This document shows positions 41,073 through 50,022 of a stretch of 64,000 nucleotides of DNA, piece by piece. Made by a program: the position numbers and the translations under genes. The DNA is from Tsukamurella sp. M9C. GTDB lineage: Bacteria > Actinomycetota > Actinomycetes > Mycobacteriales > Mycobacteriaceae. The notes below the pieces were generated by a model. It did no database searches. It worked only from the letters and a program-made list of their open reading frames with translations, and had not been told where the DNA came from. Each line of letters opens with the position of its first letter. The first letter of the stretch is position 1. Where the stretch lies: NCBI RefSeq assembly GCF_020169415.1, contig NZ_JAIULG010000002.1, positions 186,001 to 250,000 on the forward strand. Direction: 5' to 3'.

Positions 41073-42719
41073 GTGGCTTCAACGGTCGCCGACGAGATTG
41101 CAAATGCTTTGTATGCGTACGGTTTTCGCCACGCATACGGTATTCATGGTGCCAACTCCGAGGACCTCTTCGCCGCCCTGCTCCGGAGCGACGCGGACCA
41201 CCGCCTCACGGTGACCATCGCCAAGCACGAGTTCGGTGCCGGCGCCATGGCCGACGGTGCGGCGCGCATGACCGGGCGGCCCGGCTGCCTGATCGCCACC
41301 TCCGGCGGCGCGGCGATGAACTGCGTTCCCGCCCTGGCCGAGGCGTATCAGTCCCGCTCGCCGGTGCTCGCGCTCATCGGCAGCCCGCCGATCGCCGCCG
41401 AGGGCCGCGGTGCCTTCCAAGACATGTGTGCGGCGCCGCGCACCGTGGACGTCCTCGCCGTCCTCCGCGGAGTGACCGGCTTCGCCGCGAAGGTCTCCGG
41501 ACCGGAGGATCTCGCCCCCGCGCTGGACGGCGCCTTCGCGGCGCTGGAGCAGGGACTGCCCGCAGCGCTCCTCCTGCCCAAGGACGTCCAGCTCGCCGAC
41601 TGCCCCGCATCGGCGGCGCGCGCGCCGATCCCACCCGGGCCGGAGGTGCCGTCGGACGAGGTGGTGCGCCTCGTCGGCGCCGCCCGCAAGCCCCTGATCC
41701 TGCTCGGCGAGGCCGCGTCCCGGGCCCGGCTCGCCGGCCCCGTCGCGGCGCTGGCGGCGGCCACGGGCGCCGTGATCGCGGTCGGCCCCAACGGGCGCGA
41801 CGCCGCGCCCCGGACCGGCGTCGTGGGCGTCGCGGGCGTCATGGGGCATCCCTCGGTGCCACGGGTCGCGGCCGAGGCGGACCTCATCCTGGCCCTGGGC
41901 ACCGAGCTCGACCTCATGGACCGCACGGGCCTCGACGCCGCGATGGACGTCACCTGCACGGTGCACGTCGCAGCGGAGCCGCCGCTGCGCGAGGTGACGG
42001 TCCACGAGCCCGCCCGCGACCTCGCCGCCTACGCGAGGGCCCTCACGGACGCCGTCGTCACGCGCCCGCGCTCCCCGTGGACCGCCGCGGCGCCCGTCCC
42101 GATCACCGTGCCGCGGAACGAGTCCGGGTTGCTCACCTGCGCCGATGCCGTGGACGCGCTGGCCGCCGCGATCCCCGCCGAAGCCCTCGTCTTCGCCGAT
42201 GCCGGCAACGCCGGGGCCGCCGCGGTGCACCGGCTCCCGCTCGGCACCGGCGACCGCTTCCTCGTCGCGCTGGGCATGGGCGGCATGGGGCACGGGATCG
42301 CGGCGGGGATCGGCGCCGCGATCGCGACCGGCCGGCCCACGGTGATCCTCGCCGGCGACGGCGCCTTCTACATGCACGGCATGGAGATCCACACCGCGAT
42401 CGAGGCGCGGGCGCCCGTCCTGCTGGTGGTGCTCAACAACGACGCCCACGGCATGTGCGTGGCGCGCGAGGGGAAGTTCTTCCCCGACCTCCCCAGCATC
42501 AACCGGTTCCGGCCCAGCCGGATCGCCGACGGCCTCGCCGCCATGTTCCCCACCCTGCCCGTCAGCTCGGCCACCACGCCCGACGGTGCGCGGTCCGCCG
42601 CGGCCGAGCTCCTGGCCGTCACGGGCCGCGGACCGTCGTGCCTGGAGATCGGGACCGACCCCGCGGAGATCCCGCCGTTCGCAGCGCTGCTGCCCGATAC
42701 CGCGAAGGAGCGGCAATGA
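41073..42719 (+). CDS. acetolactate-synthase-like ThDP enzyme
   Basis: The 548-residue thiamine-diphosphate enzyme has three domains. The Pyr domain carries Glu53 (AKHEFGAGAMADG) that activates the cofactor; a central nucleotide-like domain follows (RKPLILLGEAASRARLAGPVAALAAATG); the PP domain has the ThDP/Mg motif GDGAFYMHG (GDG 428-430) ending in NND near 455. This is the acetolactate synthase/benzoylformate decarboxylase superfamily. It is not a housekeeping IlvB by neighbours: it is coupled by ATGA to an SRPBCC-like gene and then a KAS III. An acyloin- or alpha-hydroxyketone-forming carboligase is the likely role; substrates unknown. Confidence 0.85.
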   Translation: MASTVADEIANALYAYGFRHAYGIHGANSEDLFAALLRSDADHRLTVTIAKHEFGAGAMADGAARMTGRPGCLIATSGGAAMNCVPALAEAYQSRSPVLALIGSPPIAAEGRGAFQDMCAAPRTVDVLAVLRGVTGFAAKVSGPEDLAPALDGAFAALEQGLPAALLLPKDVQLADCPASAARAPIPPGPEVPSDEVVRLVGAARKPLILLGEAASRARLAGPVAALAAATGAVIAVGPNGRDAAPRTGVVGVAGVMGHPSVPRVAAEADLILALGTELDLMDRTGLDAAMDVTCTVHVAAEPPLREVTVHEPARDLAAYARALTDAVVTRPRSPWTAAAPVPITVPRNESGLLTCADAVDALAAAIPAEALVFADAGNAGAAAVHRLPLGTGDRFLVALGMGGMGHGIAAGIGAAIATGRPTVILAGDGAFYMHGMEIHTAIEARAPVLLVVLNNDAHGMCVAREGKFFPDLPSINRFRPSRIADGLAAMFPTLPVSSATTPDGARSAAAELLAVTGRGPSCLEIGTDPAEIPPFAALLPDTAKERQ

Positions 42720-43348
42720 TCCCGGTGATCGACATCGAAGGAACCATCCGGATCGAGAGTCACCCGCGCCCGGTGGCGCAGCCGATCCTCGTCGACCGCA
42801 TGCGCTCGGTGTACCCGCACCAGCAGATCTACGGCGACTTCTGCCCCGTGCAGTCCTACGTCAACGCCCCGCCCGACGATCTCTACGACTGGCTCTCCGA
42901 CACCCGCTCCCTCGAGGAGTGGACCTACAGCCTGCGCGGCTTCCGCGAGACCGACGAGGCCGGCCTGTGGGTCGCGCGCGACATGCTCGGCGCCGACACC
43001 GAGATCTACACGCGCACCGTCGCCCACCCGGACGCCCGGACCGTCGACTACCACTGCGCCTGGGACCAGGGGAAGCATCTCTGGATGATCTACCTGATGC
43101 GGATCGTCGACGCGCAGCTCGTGCTGAACAAGCCCGGCTCCGTGGTGCTGTGGGTCAACTGCCACCACCCCTTCTACGACGAGAACCCGTACCCCGAGAC
43201 GGCGCCGCCCGAGCGGCCCGTGTGGGTCGGCGACCTGTGGGACACGTTCGGAGCCGGGCACCAGATGGAACTCGAGAACCTCAAGGCGATCGCCGAACAC
43301 CGGCACGCGCACGGCGAGCCGATCAAGCCCGAATGGATGACGTCGTGA
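42716..43348 (+). CDS. SRPBCC-like protein of the ThDP/KAS III operon
   Basis: The 210-residue protein has VQSYVNAPPDDLYDWLSDTRSLEEWTYSLRGFRET, the opening of START/SRPBCC (polyketide cyclase-like) ligand-binding folds, and later TRTVAHPDARTVDYHCAWDQGKHLWMIYLMRIVDAQ. The C-terminal end (FGAGHQMELENLKAIAEHRHAHGE) is a long helix as in that fold. It is coupled at both ends (ATGA before, overlap after), so it probably binds or shapes an intermediate between the carboligase and the ketosynthase. Confidence 0.65.
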   Translation: MIPVIDIEGTIRIESHPRPVAQPILVDRMRSVYPHQQIYGDFCPVQSYVNAPPDDLYDWLSDTRSLEEWTYSLRGFRETDEAGLWVARDMLGADTEIYTRTVAHPDARTVDYHCAWDQGKHLWMIYLMRIVDAQLVLNKPGSVVLWVNCHHPFYDENPYPETAPPERPVWVGDLWDTFGAGHQMELENLKAIAEHRHAHGEPIKPEWMTS

Positions 43349-44370
43349 CCGCCCCGCTCGTGAACCCGCGGATCGTCGGGCTGACCTCGTACCTGCCCGA
43401 GAACCGGGTGCCCGCCGAGTACTTCCGCGAGTTCGCCGACGCCGACAGCCGCACGCTCACCGCCAATCCGATGTTCGCGCCGCCCGCGTACCGGCATCAC
43501 GCCGCGGCGGGGGAATCCAACGTCGACCTGATGTGCGCGGCGATCGACCGGCTCCGCGAGCAGGTCGGGGACGAGGCCCTGCAGGTCGACGTGGTCCTGA
43601 GCCACTCGCAGCTGCCGGACCTGCCGGTCGTCGGCTGCGGCGGCGACGTCGTGCGCCGGCTCGGCACCCGGCCCTCACTGGTCCTGGACATCCACAACGG
43701 CGGCTGCGCAGCCTTCCTGCTCATGCTGCACCTCGCCCGCACGATGTTCACCGCCGGGACCGCGCAATCGGCCCTGCTCCTCACCGCCACGAACGCGGCC
43801 GGGAACGTCTTCACCCAGGACCGGGTGCGGAACCTGCCGCAGGCCGCCATCCCGGGCGACGGTGCCGCCGCCGCCCTCGTCGTCGCCGACCCGCAGGCCG
43901 GAGGGCTGGAGGTCCGGGAGGTGGTGTGCGCGCAGCACAGCGAGTACGCGGGCGACATGACCGCCGCCGTTGAGCCGTCGCGCAAGTACTGGGAGGCGGG
44001 CGAGGGACAGCTGCACGTGGGCTTCACCGAGGCCAAGATCGCGAAGGTCCTCGCCCGCGGAAACCGGCTCGTGCCCGAGGTCGCGCTCGCCGCCGCGGCG
44101 TCGGGAGGCCTGCGCGGCCCCGACGTCGGGCACCTCGTCACCAATCAGCCCAACCGGACGTTCCTCCGCAACTGGCGCGAGGCGCTCGAGCTCCCGCCGG
44201 AGCGGCACCCCGACACCTTCGACGAGTGCGGCAACCTCTTCGCCGTCGGCGTCCCGCACACCTTCGCCACCGCCCGCGCGGACGGGCGGATCGGCACGGG
44301 GGAGGACGTGGTCCTCGCGGCCTTCGCGCACGCCGGCGACTTCGCGGCCGGGGCGCTGCTGCGCACCTAG
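43333..44370 (+). CDS. KAS III (FabH-like) enzyme with His-to-Asn change
   Basis: The 345-residue thiolase-fold protein starts at ATG 43333 (GTG 43345, overlapping the previous stop by GTGA, is an alternative). The nucleophile is Cys125 in DIHNGGCAAFLLML. FabH uses Cys-His-Asn; here the segment equivalent to PHQAN reads TNQPN, so the catalytic His is Asn271, while Asn301 (ECGNLFAVGVP) is kept at the same 30-residue spacing as E. coli His244-Asn274. Decarboxylative condensation may be impaired, and acyl transfer to a hydroxyl or amine is a possible alternative. Last gene of the operon. Confidence 0.82.
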   Translation: MDDVVTAPLVNPRIVGLTSYLPENRVPAEYFREFADADSRTLTANPMFAPPAYRHHAAAGESNVDLMCAAIDRLREQVGDEALQVDVVLSHSQLPDLPVVGCGGDVVRRLGTRPSLVLDIHNGGCAAFLLMLHLARTMFTAGTAQSALLLTATNAAGNVFTQDRVRNLPQAAIPGDGAAAALVVADPQAGGLEVREVVCAQHSEYAGDMTAAVEPSRKYWEAGEGQLHVGFTEAKIAKVLARGNRLVPEVALAAAASGGLRGPDVGHLVTNQPNRTFLRNWREALELPPERHPDTFDECGNLFAVGVPHTFATARADGRIGTGEDVVLAAFAHAGDFAAGALLRT

Positions 44371-44411
44371 CCGGTTCGGGCCGGCCGTCCGGGGCCGGTC
44401 GTTCGGGCTAG
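44367..44411. terminator. bidirectional hairpin spanning two convergent stops
   Basis: CTAGCC (44367-44372) pairs with GGCTAG (44406-44411), and CCGGCC (44381-44386) with GGCCGG (44393-44398) over a 6-base loop. The outer arms contain both stop codons, TAG of the KAS III gene and that of the convergent esterase. The symmetric structure would end both transcripts; no T tract is present. Confidence 0.5.
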
Positions 44412-45661
44412 CCCCGAAGGCCCAGGCGGCCGCCGAGCCAGTCGAGTTCGGCGGTCAGCCCGCCCGACCACACGGTGAAGTCGTGCCCGCCCCGGATCCA
44501 TCGGGTGCGCACCGTCATCCCGGCTCCCGCGGCGGCGACGGCCACCCGTTTCGCGGCGGCGGTCGATGCGGCGTCGTCGGTGCCTGCGACGAGCACGCCC
44601 GCGCTGTCCGGGAAGCGCCGCAGCGACAGCTGGGTGAGCGGGTCCGCCCGCGCGTACGCACCGCGATCACCGGCGAAGGCGTCCCGGACGGTGGCCTCGC
44701 GCCCTCCTCCCAGGTCCGGCTCCGCGTCGGGCGAGAGCGCCAGGAACGTCCGGAAGACCTCCGGGAACCGGGTCGCCAGTTGCAGCGCGCAGGTGCCGCC
44801 GTAGGAGTAGCCGCCGACCGCCCACGCCTGCGGGGCGGCATCCACCGCCAGGTTCTGGCGCACCCACGCGGGCACGTCCTCGGCGAGATAGGTCGCCGCC
44901 CGGGCGCGCCGGGTGTCGGCGCAGAGCGGGTTCGCGAACTGCCCGCCCGTCGCGTCCGGCACCACCACGACCGGCGCGACGCCGCCCCGCCGCTGCGCAT
45001 AGGAGTCCATCGTCCGGGCCAGCTTCCCGCCCGAGAACCAGTCCCGCGGCGAGCCCGGCTGCCCGTGCAGGAGCATCAGCACCGGCAGCCGCTCGCGCGC
45101 ACCGGACAGGTACGCCGGCGGTAGGTAGACCAGCGCCGGGCGGGCCGCGAACCGGGAGCGGGTGGGCGGCACCGTCGCCCGTACGACCACGCCGCGCTCG
45201 GCGGTCGTGCCGGGGGAGGGACGGGGCACCGTCGCCGGGTAGTCGACGGGCAGCAGGTCCTCCACCGACGGGTACGCCGAGTACAGCGAGTTCACCTGGC
45301 CGGCGCCCATCAGGACCACCAGGCCGACCGCCGCGGTGCTCAGCGCCGTGGACCGCCACGACGGTGCCCGAGTCACCCGCACCCCGGCGAGCAGCAGGGC
45401 GAGCACGCCGAGGGCGACCCACAGCAGCACCAGCGGGTCGAGGCGGTCGGGGAACGGCTTCCACACGAACTCGACCAGGTAGTCCACGAGCGCGGTCACG
45501 CCGAGCGCGGCGGCCACGCAGGCGAGGACGGTGCGCGCGGACCCGCTGCGACGGGTCGCGGAGATCAGGCCGGCGAGCGCGGCCGCTCCGGCGAGGAGCA
45601 GGAGGAGTGGTACCGGACCGGCCGTGAGCTGCAGGTTCCGCAGGGGGCTCACCGGCCGCAC
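44408..45661 (-). CDS. membrane-anchored esterase (PF00756 type)
   Basis: The 417-residue protein has four N-terminal membrane helices (LLLLLAGAAALAGLISA, VLACVAAALGVTALVDYLV, PLVLLWVALGVLALLLAGV, STAAVGLVVLMGAGQV) and an extracytoplasmic esterase domain: RLPVLMLLHGQPGSPRDWF, nucleophile elbow GGYSYGGTCALQL, and GGHDFTVW with the likely His. PF00756 includes the mycolyltransferases (antigen 85) and enterochelin-type esterases; the membrane-anchored form with four helices is a known corynebacterial variant. Actual substrate unknown. Confidence 0.82.
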   Translation of the reverse strand: MRPVSPLRNLQLTAGPVPLLLLLAGAAALAGLISATRRSGSARTVLACVAAALGVTALVDYLVEFVWKPFPDRLDPLVLLWVALGVLALLLAGVRVTRAPSWRSTALSTAAVGLVVLMGAGQVNSLYSAYPSVEDLLPVDYPATVPRPSPGTTAERGVVVRATVPPTRSRFAARPALVYLPPAYLSGARERLPVLMLLHGQPGSPRDWFSGGKLARTMDSYAQRRGGVAPVVVVPDATGGQFANPLCADTRRARAATYLAEDVPAWVRQNLAVDAAPQAWAVGGYSYGGTCALQLATRFPEVFRTFLALSPDAEPDLGGGREATVRDAFAGDRGAYARADPLTQLSLRRFPDSAGVLVAGTDDAASTAAAKRVAVAAAGAGMTVRTRWIRGGHDFTVWSGGLTAELDWLGGRLGLRG

Positions 45662-45738
45662 TCCCGTCCTCGCACGCGCCCAGAATAAGTGCGGCCCCTA
45701 AGACGGACCTGTGGGAAAGGGCGGCATTCGCGGCGTTC

Positions 45739-45744
45739 TACGCT
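45739..45744 (+). promoter_or_regulatory. -10 hexamer (TACGCT) of trpB2
   Basis: TACGCT lies at -13 to -8 before ATG 45752, a leaderless start. Confidence 0.5.
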
Positions 45745-45751
45745 GTGAGCC

Positions 45752-47050
45752 ATGACACTCTCGGACGCCGCCGCGCACCAGGACATCACGACCGTCGAGG
45801 TCCCCACCCACTGGTACAACCTGGCCGCGGAACTGGACACGCCCATCCCGCCGCACCTGCACCCCGGCACCAAGGAGCCCGTGCAGCCCGAGGACCTGGC
45901 GCCGCTGTTCGCTTCGGGCCTCATCGCGCAGGAGGCGTCCACCGAGGCGTACCACGAGATCCCCGAGCCGGTCCGCGAGATCCTCGCGATGTGGCGCCCG
46001 TCGCCGCTGATCCGGGCCCGGAAGTTCGAGCAGGCGCTCGGCACCACCTGCCGCATCTACGTCAAGTACGAGGGCGTGAGCCCGGTCGGTTCGCACAAGA
46101 CGAATTCGGCCGTCGCGCAGGCGTACTACAACTCCGTGGACGGCGTGACGAAGCTGACCACGGAGACCGGCGCCGGCCAGTGGGGCAGCGCCCTCTCCTT
46201 CGCAGGTGCCCAGTTCGGCATCGACGTCGAGGTCTGGCAGGTGCGCGCCTCTTACGACTCGAAGCCCTACCGCGGCCACCTCATGCGCACCTACGGCGGC
46301 ACCGTGCACCCGAGCCCGTCGGAGCTCACCGAGTCCGGCCGCGCGATGCTGGCGAAGGATCCGGACACCACCGGTAGCCTCGGGATGGCCGTCTCGGAGG
46401 CCGTCGAGGTCGCCGCCCAGGATCCCGACGCCCGGTACGCGCTCGGCAGCGTGCTCAACCACGTGGTGCTGCACCAGTCGGTCATCGGCCTCGAGGCCGT
46501 CGAGCAGCTGAACCTGCACGAGAAGGGTGCCGACGTCGTCTTCGGCTGCGCCGGAGGCGGATCCAACCTCGCCGGCCTCGCCTTCCCGTTCCTGCGGGAG
46601 AAGATCCACGGCCGGCAGGACCCGCGCATCGTCGCCGCCGAGCCCGTGGCGTGCCCGTCGATCACGAAGGGCGAGTACCGCTACGACCACGGCGACGTCG
46701 CCGGCCTCACTCCGCTGCTGAAGATGCACACCCTGGGGATGGACTTCGTCCCGGACCCGATCCACGCGGGCGGCCTGCGCTATCACGGGATGTCGCCGGC
46801 GCTCAGCCACACGGTGGAGCTGGGGCTCGTCGAGGGCATCGCGATCGAGCAGAACGACGCCTTCGCCGCGGGCGTGCTGTTCGCGCGGACCCAGGGCATC
46901 GTCCCCGCCCCGGAGTCGACGCACGCGATCGCCGCCGCCGCGGACTACGCCCGGGAGCACTCCGACGAGGTGCTCGTCATCGGCCTCTCGGGCCACGGCC
47001 AGCTCGATCTGCCCGCCTACGCGGAGTACCTCGCGGGCGGTCTGGCCTGA
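45752..47050 (+). CDS. trpB2: TrpB2-type tryptophan synthase beta chain
   Basis: The 432-residue PLP enzyme has the internal aldimine lysine in SPVGSHKTNSAVAQAYY, catalytic Glu in LTTETGAGQWGSAL and the phosphate-binding GCAGGGSNLAGLAFP. N-terminal PTHWYNLAAELDTPIPPHLHPGTKEPV and the overall length mark the TrpB2 subgroup, which is not paired with TrpA. No trpA or other trp gene is near. It may serve indole salvage or act on a related serine-derived substrate. Confidence 0.92.
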   Translation: MTLSDAAAHQDITTVEVPTHWYNLAAELDTPIPPHLHPGTKEPVQPEDLAPLFASGLIAQEASTEAYHEIPEPVREILAMWRPSPLIRARKFEQALGTTCRIYVKYEGVSPVGSHKTNSAVAQAYYNSVDGVTKLTTETGAGQWGSALSFAGAQFGIDVEVWQVRASYDSKPYRGHLMRTYGGTVHPSPSELTESGRAMLAKDPDTTGSLGMAVSEAVEVAAQDPDARYALGSVLNHVVLHQSVIGLEAVEQLNLHEKGADVVFGCAGGGSNLAGLAFPFLREKIHGRQDPRIVAAEPVACPSITKGEYRYDHGDVAGLTPLLKMHTLGMDFVPDPIHAGGLRYHGMSPALSHTVELGLVEGIAIEQNDAFAAGVLFARTQGIVPAPESTHAIAAAADYAREHSDEVLVIGLSGHGQLDLPAYAEYLAGGLA

Positions 47051-47060
47051 CGGTGCGCCG

Positions 47061-47438
47061 CTACGCCTCCGGGGGCGCCGCGGGCGAGCCCAGGGACCGG
47101 CGGATCTCGTCGAGCTTCGCCTTCGCCGCCTTCTCCCGCTCCTCGAAGGCGCGGGCGGCGTCCCGCCCGGCGGAGGTGCCGTGCGCGAGCTCCTCGGCGC
47201 CGAGCGCGGTGGTCGTGCGGCGCTCGATCTTCTCCCGCACGTGGTCGAAGGTGGGAACGCCGGCGGTGGTGTAGCCGGTGACCTGCTCGTATGACGGTGC
47301 GACCGGCCCGCTCGGCGGGAGGTCGACGAACTCGGCCTCGATCGGCTCCGACGCTCCGGGAGCCGGTTCGGTGGCGGCCGGTTCGGTGGGCGTCGGCTCG
47401 GGGGCCGGGGGCTGCGCGGGGTCGCCGGGGTGCGTCAT
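47061..47438 (-). CDS. small Pro/Ala-rich conserved protein
   Basis: The 125-residue protein has a disordered Pro/Thr/Glu-rich first half (PAPEPTPTEPAATEPAPGASEPIEAEF) and a charged helical second half (TFDHVREKIERRTTTALGAEELAHGTSAGRDAARAFEEREKAAKAKLDEIRRSL). I do not recognise a family with confidence. ATG 47438 has TACCCT at -12 to -7, so it has its own leaderless promoter. It converges on trpB2 with 10 bases between. Confidence 0.55.
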   Translation of the reverse strand: MTHPGDPAQPPAPEPTPTEPAATEPAPGASEPIEAEFVDLPPSGPVAPSYEQVTGYTTAGVPTFDHVREKIERRTTTALGAEELAHGTSAGRDAARAFEEREKAAKAKLDEIRRSLGSPAAPPEA

Positions 47439-47444
47439 GCCCCC

Positions 47445-47450
47445 AGGGTA
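47445..47450 (-). promoter_or_regulatory. -10 hexamer (TACCCT) of the small Pro-rich gene
   Basis: TACCCT read on the minus strand is exactly -12 to -7 before ATG 47438. Confidence 0.5.
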
Positions 47451-47490
47451 GCGCCGGACGGCGGGCGGGCGGCCCCATCGACCCCGGTCG

Positions 47491-50022
47491 TCAGGCGTCC
47501 TCGCCGCCCCGCACCGCCCACTGTCGCAGGTGGTCCAGGTCCACCGCCCGGGACCACAGGAAGCCCTGCGCGAAGTGGGCGCCGGCGGCGGCGAGCGCCG
47601 TGGACTCCGCGGGGCACTCGATGCCCTCCGCGATGACGTCGAGATCGAGGGCCCGGGCCATGGCGACCGCGGCGTCCAGCATGGCCTCGAGTTGCGGATC
47701 GTCGTGGCCCGTCGAGGCGGTGACCACGGACCGGTCGATCTTCACCAGCGCCAGGTTCAGGTCCCGCAGCTGCGCGAGGCTCGACCAGCCTGTGCCGAAG
47801 TCGTCCAACGCGATCCGGATGCCGAGCTCGATGAGGCGGTGCGTGGCGGCCAGGACGTGCCGTTCAGGGACGACCCGCTCGTTGATCTCGAGGATCAGCC
47901 GCGCCGGGTCCAGTCCCGACCGGGTCAGCGCGGTCTCGATGACGTGCGGCAACTGCGGGTCCGCGAGGTCCTCCGACGCCAGGTTCACCGAGACCCAGCC
48001 CAGTTCCGGTGCCACGGCGAAATCGGCGCAGGCACGGTCCAGCACGATCCGCGCCAGGTCGGGGAGCATGCCCAGGGCCTCCAGATGCGGGAGGAAGCCC
48101 GCCGGAGCCAGCTCGTCGCCGTCGGGGCCGGGCATCCGGGCCAGGGCCTCCGCGCCCACCATCGCGCCGGTCGCGAGGTCCACGACCGGCTGATAGCGGA
48201 CGATCACGTCGCCACGGCCGATCACCGACCGGATGTGGGTCGCGAGCGCCACCCGTTCCTGCTGCGGGGCGTGCAGCCCGACGGAGTGCTGCACGATGCG
48301 GTTGCGCCCGTCGCGCTTGGCCTGGAGCAGCGCCAGGTCGCCGTCGATCAGCAGCTGCGTGATGCCGTCGTCTGCGGCCCCCGATTCGACGAGGCCGATC
48401 GAACAGGTGACGGTCAGCTGCAGGCCGTCGACCTCCACGGGCTTCGCCATGGCGGCCCGGACCCGTTCCGCCCAGTCCGGTGTCCGTCGAGCCGCATCCA
48501 CCCGGGGGCGCAGCACGACGAATTCGTCGCCGCCGAGGCGGGCGACGAGGTCCGTGGGCAGGCTCGCCGACTGCAGTCGTCGGGCGACGACCTGCAGCAC
48601 CTGGTCGCCGAGCTTGTGGCCGAGGGAGTCGTTGATCCGCTTGAAGGAGTCGAGGTCGATCCAGAGCACGGCGAGGGCCCCGCCGTCGGCACGCCGCTGT
48701 TCGACGACCTCCGTGGCGCGCTCGATGAACCCCGCCCGGCCGAGCAGCCCGGTGAGGTCGTCGTGGTCGGCACGCCAGCGCAGGCGGCGGTTGAGCTCCC
48801 GGATCTCGGACTCGGCGCGGCGCCGCTCGGTGACGTCGGTGTGCGTGCCGATCAGGCGCGTCGGCAGCCCGTCGGGCCCGGTCTCCATCGCGCGCCCGCG
48901 GTCGTGGATCCAGCGCCAGCTGCCGTCCTTGGTCCGCATGCGGTGCTCGACCGAGAACTCGGCGGTCTCGCCGCGCACCACGCCCTGGACCAGGGCCCAG
49001 GACCGCTGGTAGTCGTCGGGGTGCACGAGCTCGGCCCAGTCCGCGACGGTCTCGCCCACGTCCTCGGCCGAGTAGCCGAGCATCGCCTTCCACTGCTGCG
49101 AGTAGAAGACGGTGCCCGAGCGAACGTTCCAGTCCCAGATGCCGTCGCCGGCACCGTCGATCGCGAACTGCCAGCGCGCCTCCGCGTGGCGGAGCAGGGC
49201 CTGGTCGCGTCGCGCCGCGGTGATGTCGCGCGAGATGCCGATCAGGCCCACCACCTTCCCGTCGGCGTCCCAGTACGGTGCCTTGTTCGAGAGGTAGGTG
49301 CGGAGCTCGCCGTCGACCTCGGGGTACTCCTCGACCTCGTGGCCGATGCCGGACCGCATGATCTCCTCGTCCGTGCCCATGAGGGTCTCCGCGATGGCGG
49401 GGAAGACGACCGTGTCGTCGGAGCCGATCGCCAGGACCGGGGAGATCCCGGCGAGTTCGGCGACGGCGGAGTTGATGTACTGATACCGGCCCTGGCGGTC
49501 CTTGATGTAGACGAGGTCAGGCGCGGCGTCGATGACGGCCTGGAGCAGTCCCGCGACTCGCTCCGAGTGGTGCGCCGATTCCACGGCGCGCTCCTCGAGC
49601 CGGCGCTGGGCGTCGCTCATCGCCCGGACGGACGCGACGCGTTCCGAGATGTCGCGGGTGAGGCCCGCGATGTACCGGCGACCGTCGATCTCGTGGAAGA
49701 AGAGATGGGCCTCGATGGGGAAGGTGCTGCCGTCCTTGCGGCGATGCATCGCGGGGATCACCTGCATCGTGCCCGCCAGCGCGAGCTCCCAGTTGTGGCG
49801 CGCCTCGCTGACCGTGACCTGCACGATGTCCAGGGCGTTCATGCGCAGGAGCTCGGCGCGGGTGTAGCCCGTACTCGTGCAGGCGGCGTCGTTGACCGCG
49901 ACCAGCCTGCCGTCCTCGTCGTGGACGAAGAAGCCGTCGAGGGACCGGTCGATGAAGGCGCGTGCCAGGTCCGAGGACGGCACGCCGGATCCCGCGGCCT
50001 GCGGGAACGGCGTGTCGCTCAC
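47491..50022 (-). CDS. PAS-PAS-PAS-GGDEF-EAL cyclic-di-GMP protein
   Basis: The 843-residue protein has three PAS domains (about 20-130, 155-275, 285-400), a diguanylate cyclase domain with intact GGDEF at 497-501 and a phosphodiesterase domain with EAL at 625-627. EAL catalytic elements are complete: NLASEDL, EINERV, LDDFGTGWSSL, KIDRSVV, EGIE. The inhibitory I-site upstream of GGDEF (RxxD) reads LPTD and is therefore lost. Both activities may be present and switched by PAS ligands. GTG 50022 overlaps the oxidoreductase stop (GTGA), placing it at the end of a permease-dehydrogenase operon. No membrane segment. Confidence 0.92.
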   Translation of the reverse strand: MSDTPFPQAAGSGVPSSDLARAFIDRSLDGFFVHDEDGRLVAVNDAACTSTGYTRAELLRMNALDIVQVTVSEARHNWELALAGTMQVIPAMHRRKDGSTFPIEAHLFFHEIDGRRYIAGLTRDISERVASVRAMSDAQRRLEERAVESAHHSERVAGLLQAVIDAAPDLVYIKDRQGRYQYINSAVAELAGISPVLAIGSDDTVVFPAIAETLMGTDEEIMRSGIGHEVEEYPEVDGELRTYLSNKAPYWDADGKVVGLIGISRDITAARRDQALLRHAEARWQFAIDGAGDGIWDWNVRSGTVFYSQQWKAMLGYSAEDVGETVADWAELVHPDDYQRSWALVQGVVRGETAEFSVEHRMRTKDGSWRWIHDRGRAMETGPDGLPTRLIGTHTDVTERRRAESEIRELNRRLRWRADHDDLTGLLGRAGFIERATEVVEQRRADGGALAVLWIDLDSFKRINDSLGHKLGDQVLQVVARRLQSASLPTDLVARLGGDEFVVLRPRVDAARRTPDWAERVRAAMAKPVEVDGLQLTVTCSIGLVESGAADDGITQLLIDGDLALLQAKRDGRNRIVQHSVGLHAPQQERVALATHIRSVIGRGDVIVRYQPVVDLATGAMVGAEALARMPGPDGDELAPAGFLPHLEALGMLPDLARIVLDRACADFAVAPELGWVSVNLASEDLADPQLPHVIETALTRSGLDPARLILEINERVVPERHVLAATHRLIELGIRIALDDFGTGWSSLAQLRDLNLALVKIDRSVVTASTGHDDPQLEAMLDAAVAMARALDLDVIAEGIECPAESTALAAAGAHFAQGFLWSRAVDLDHLRQWAVRGGEDA

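Noticed and set aside
45744-45759. CRP site at the trpB2 start (TGTGAGCCATGACACT)
   Set aside because: The second half does not match TCACA and the site would cover the start codon; too weak.
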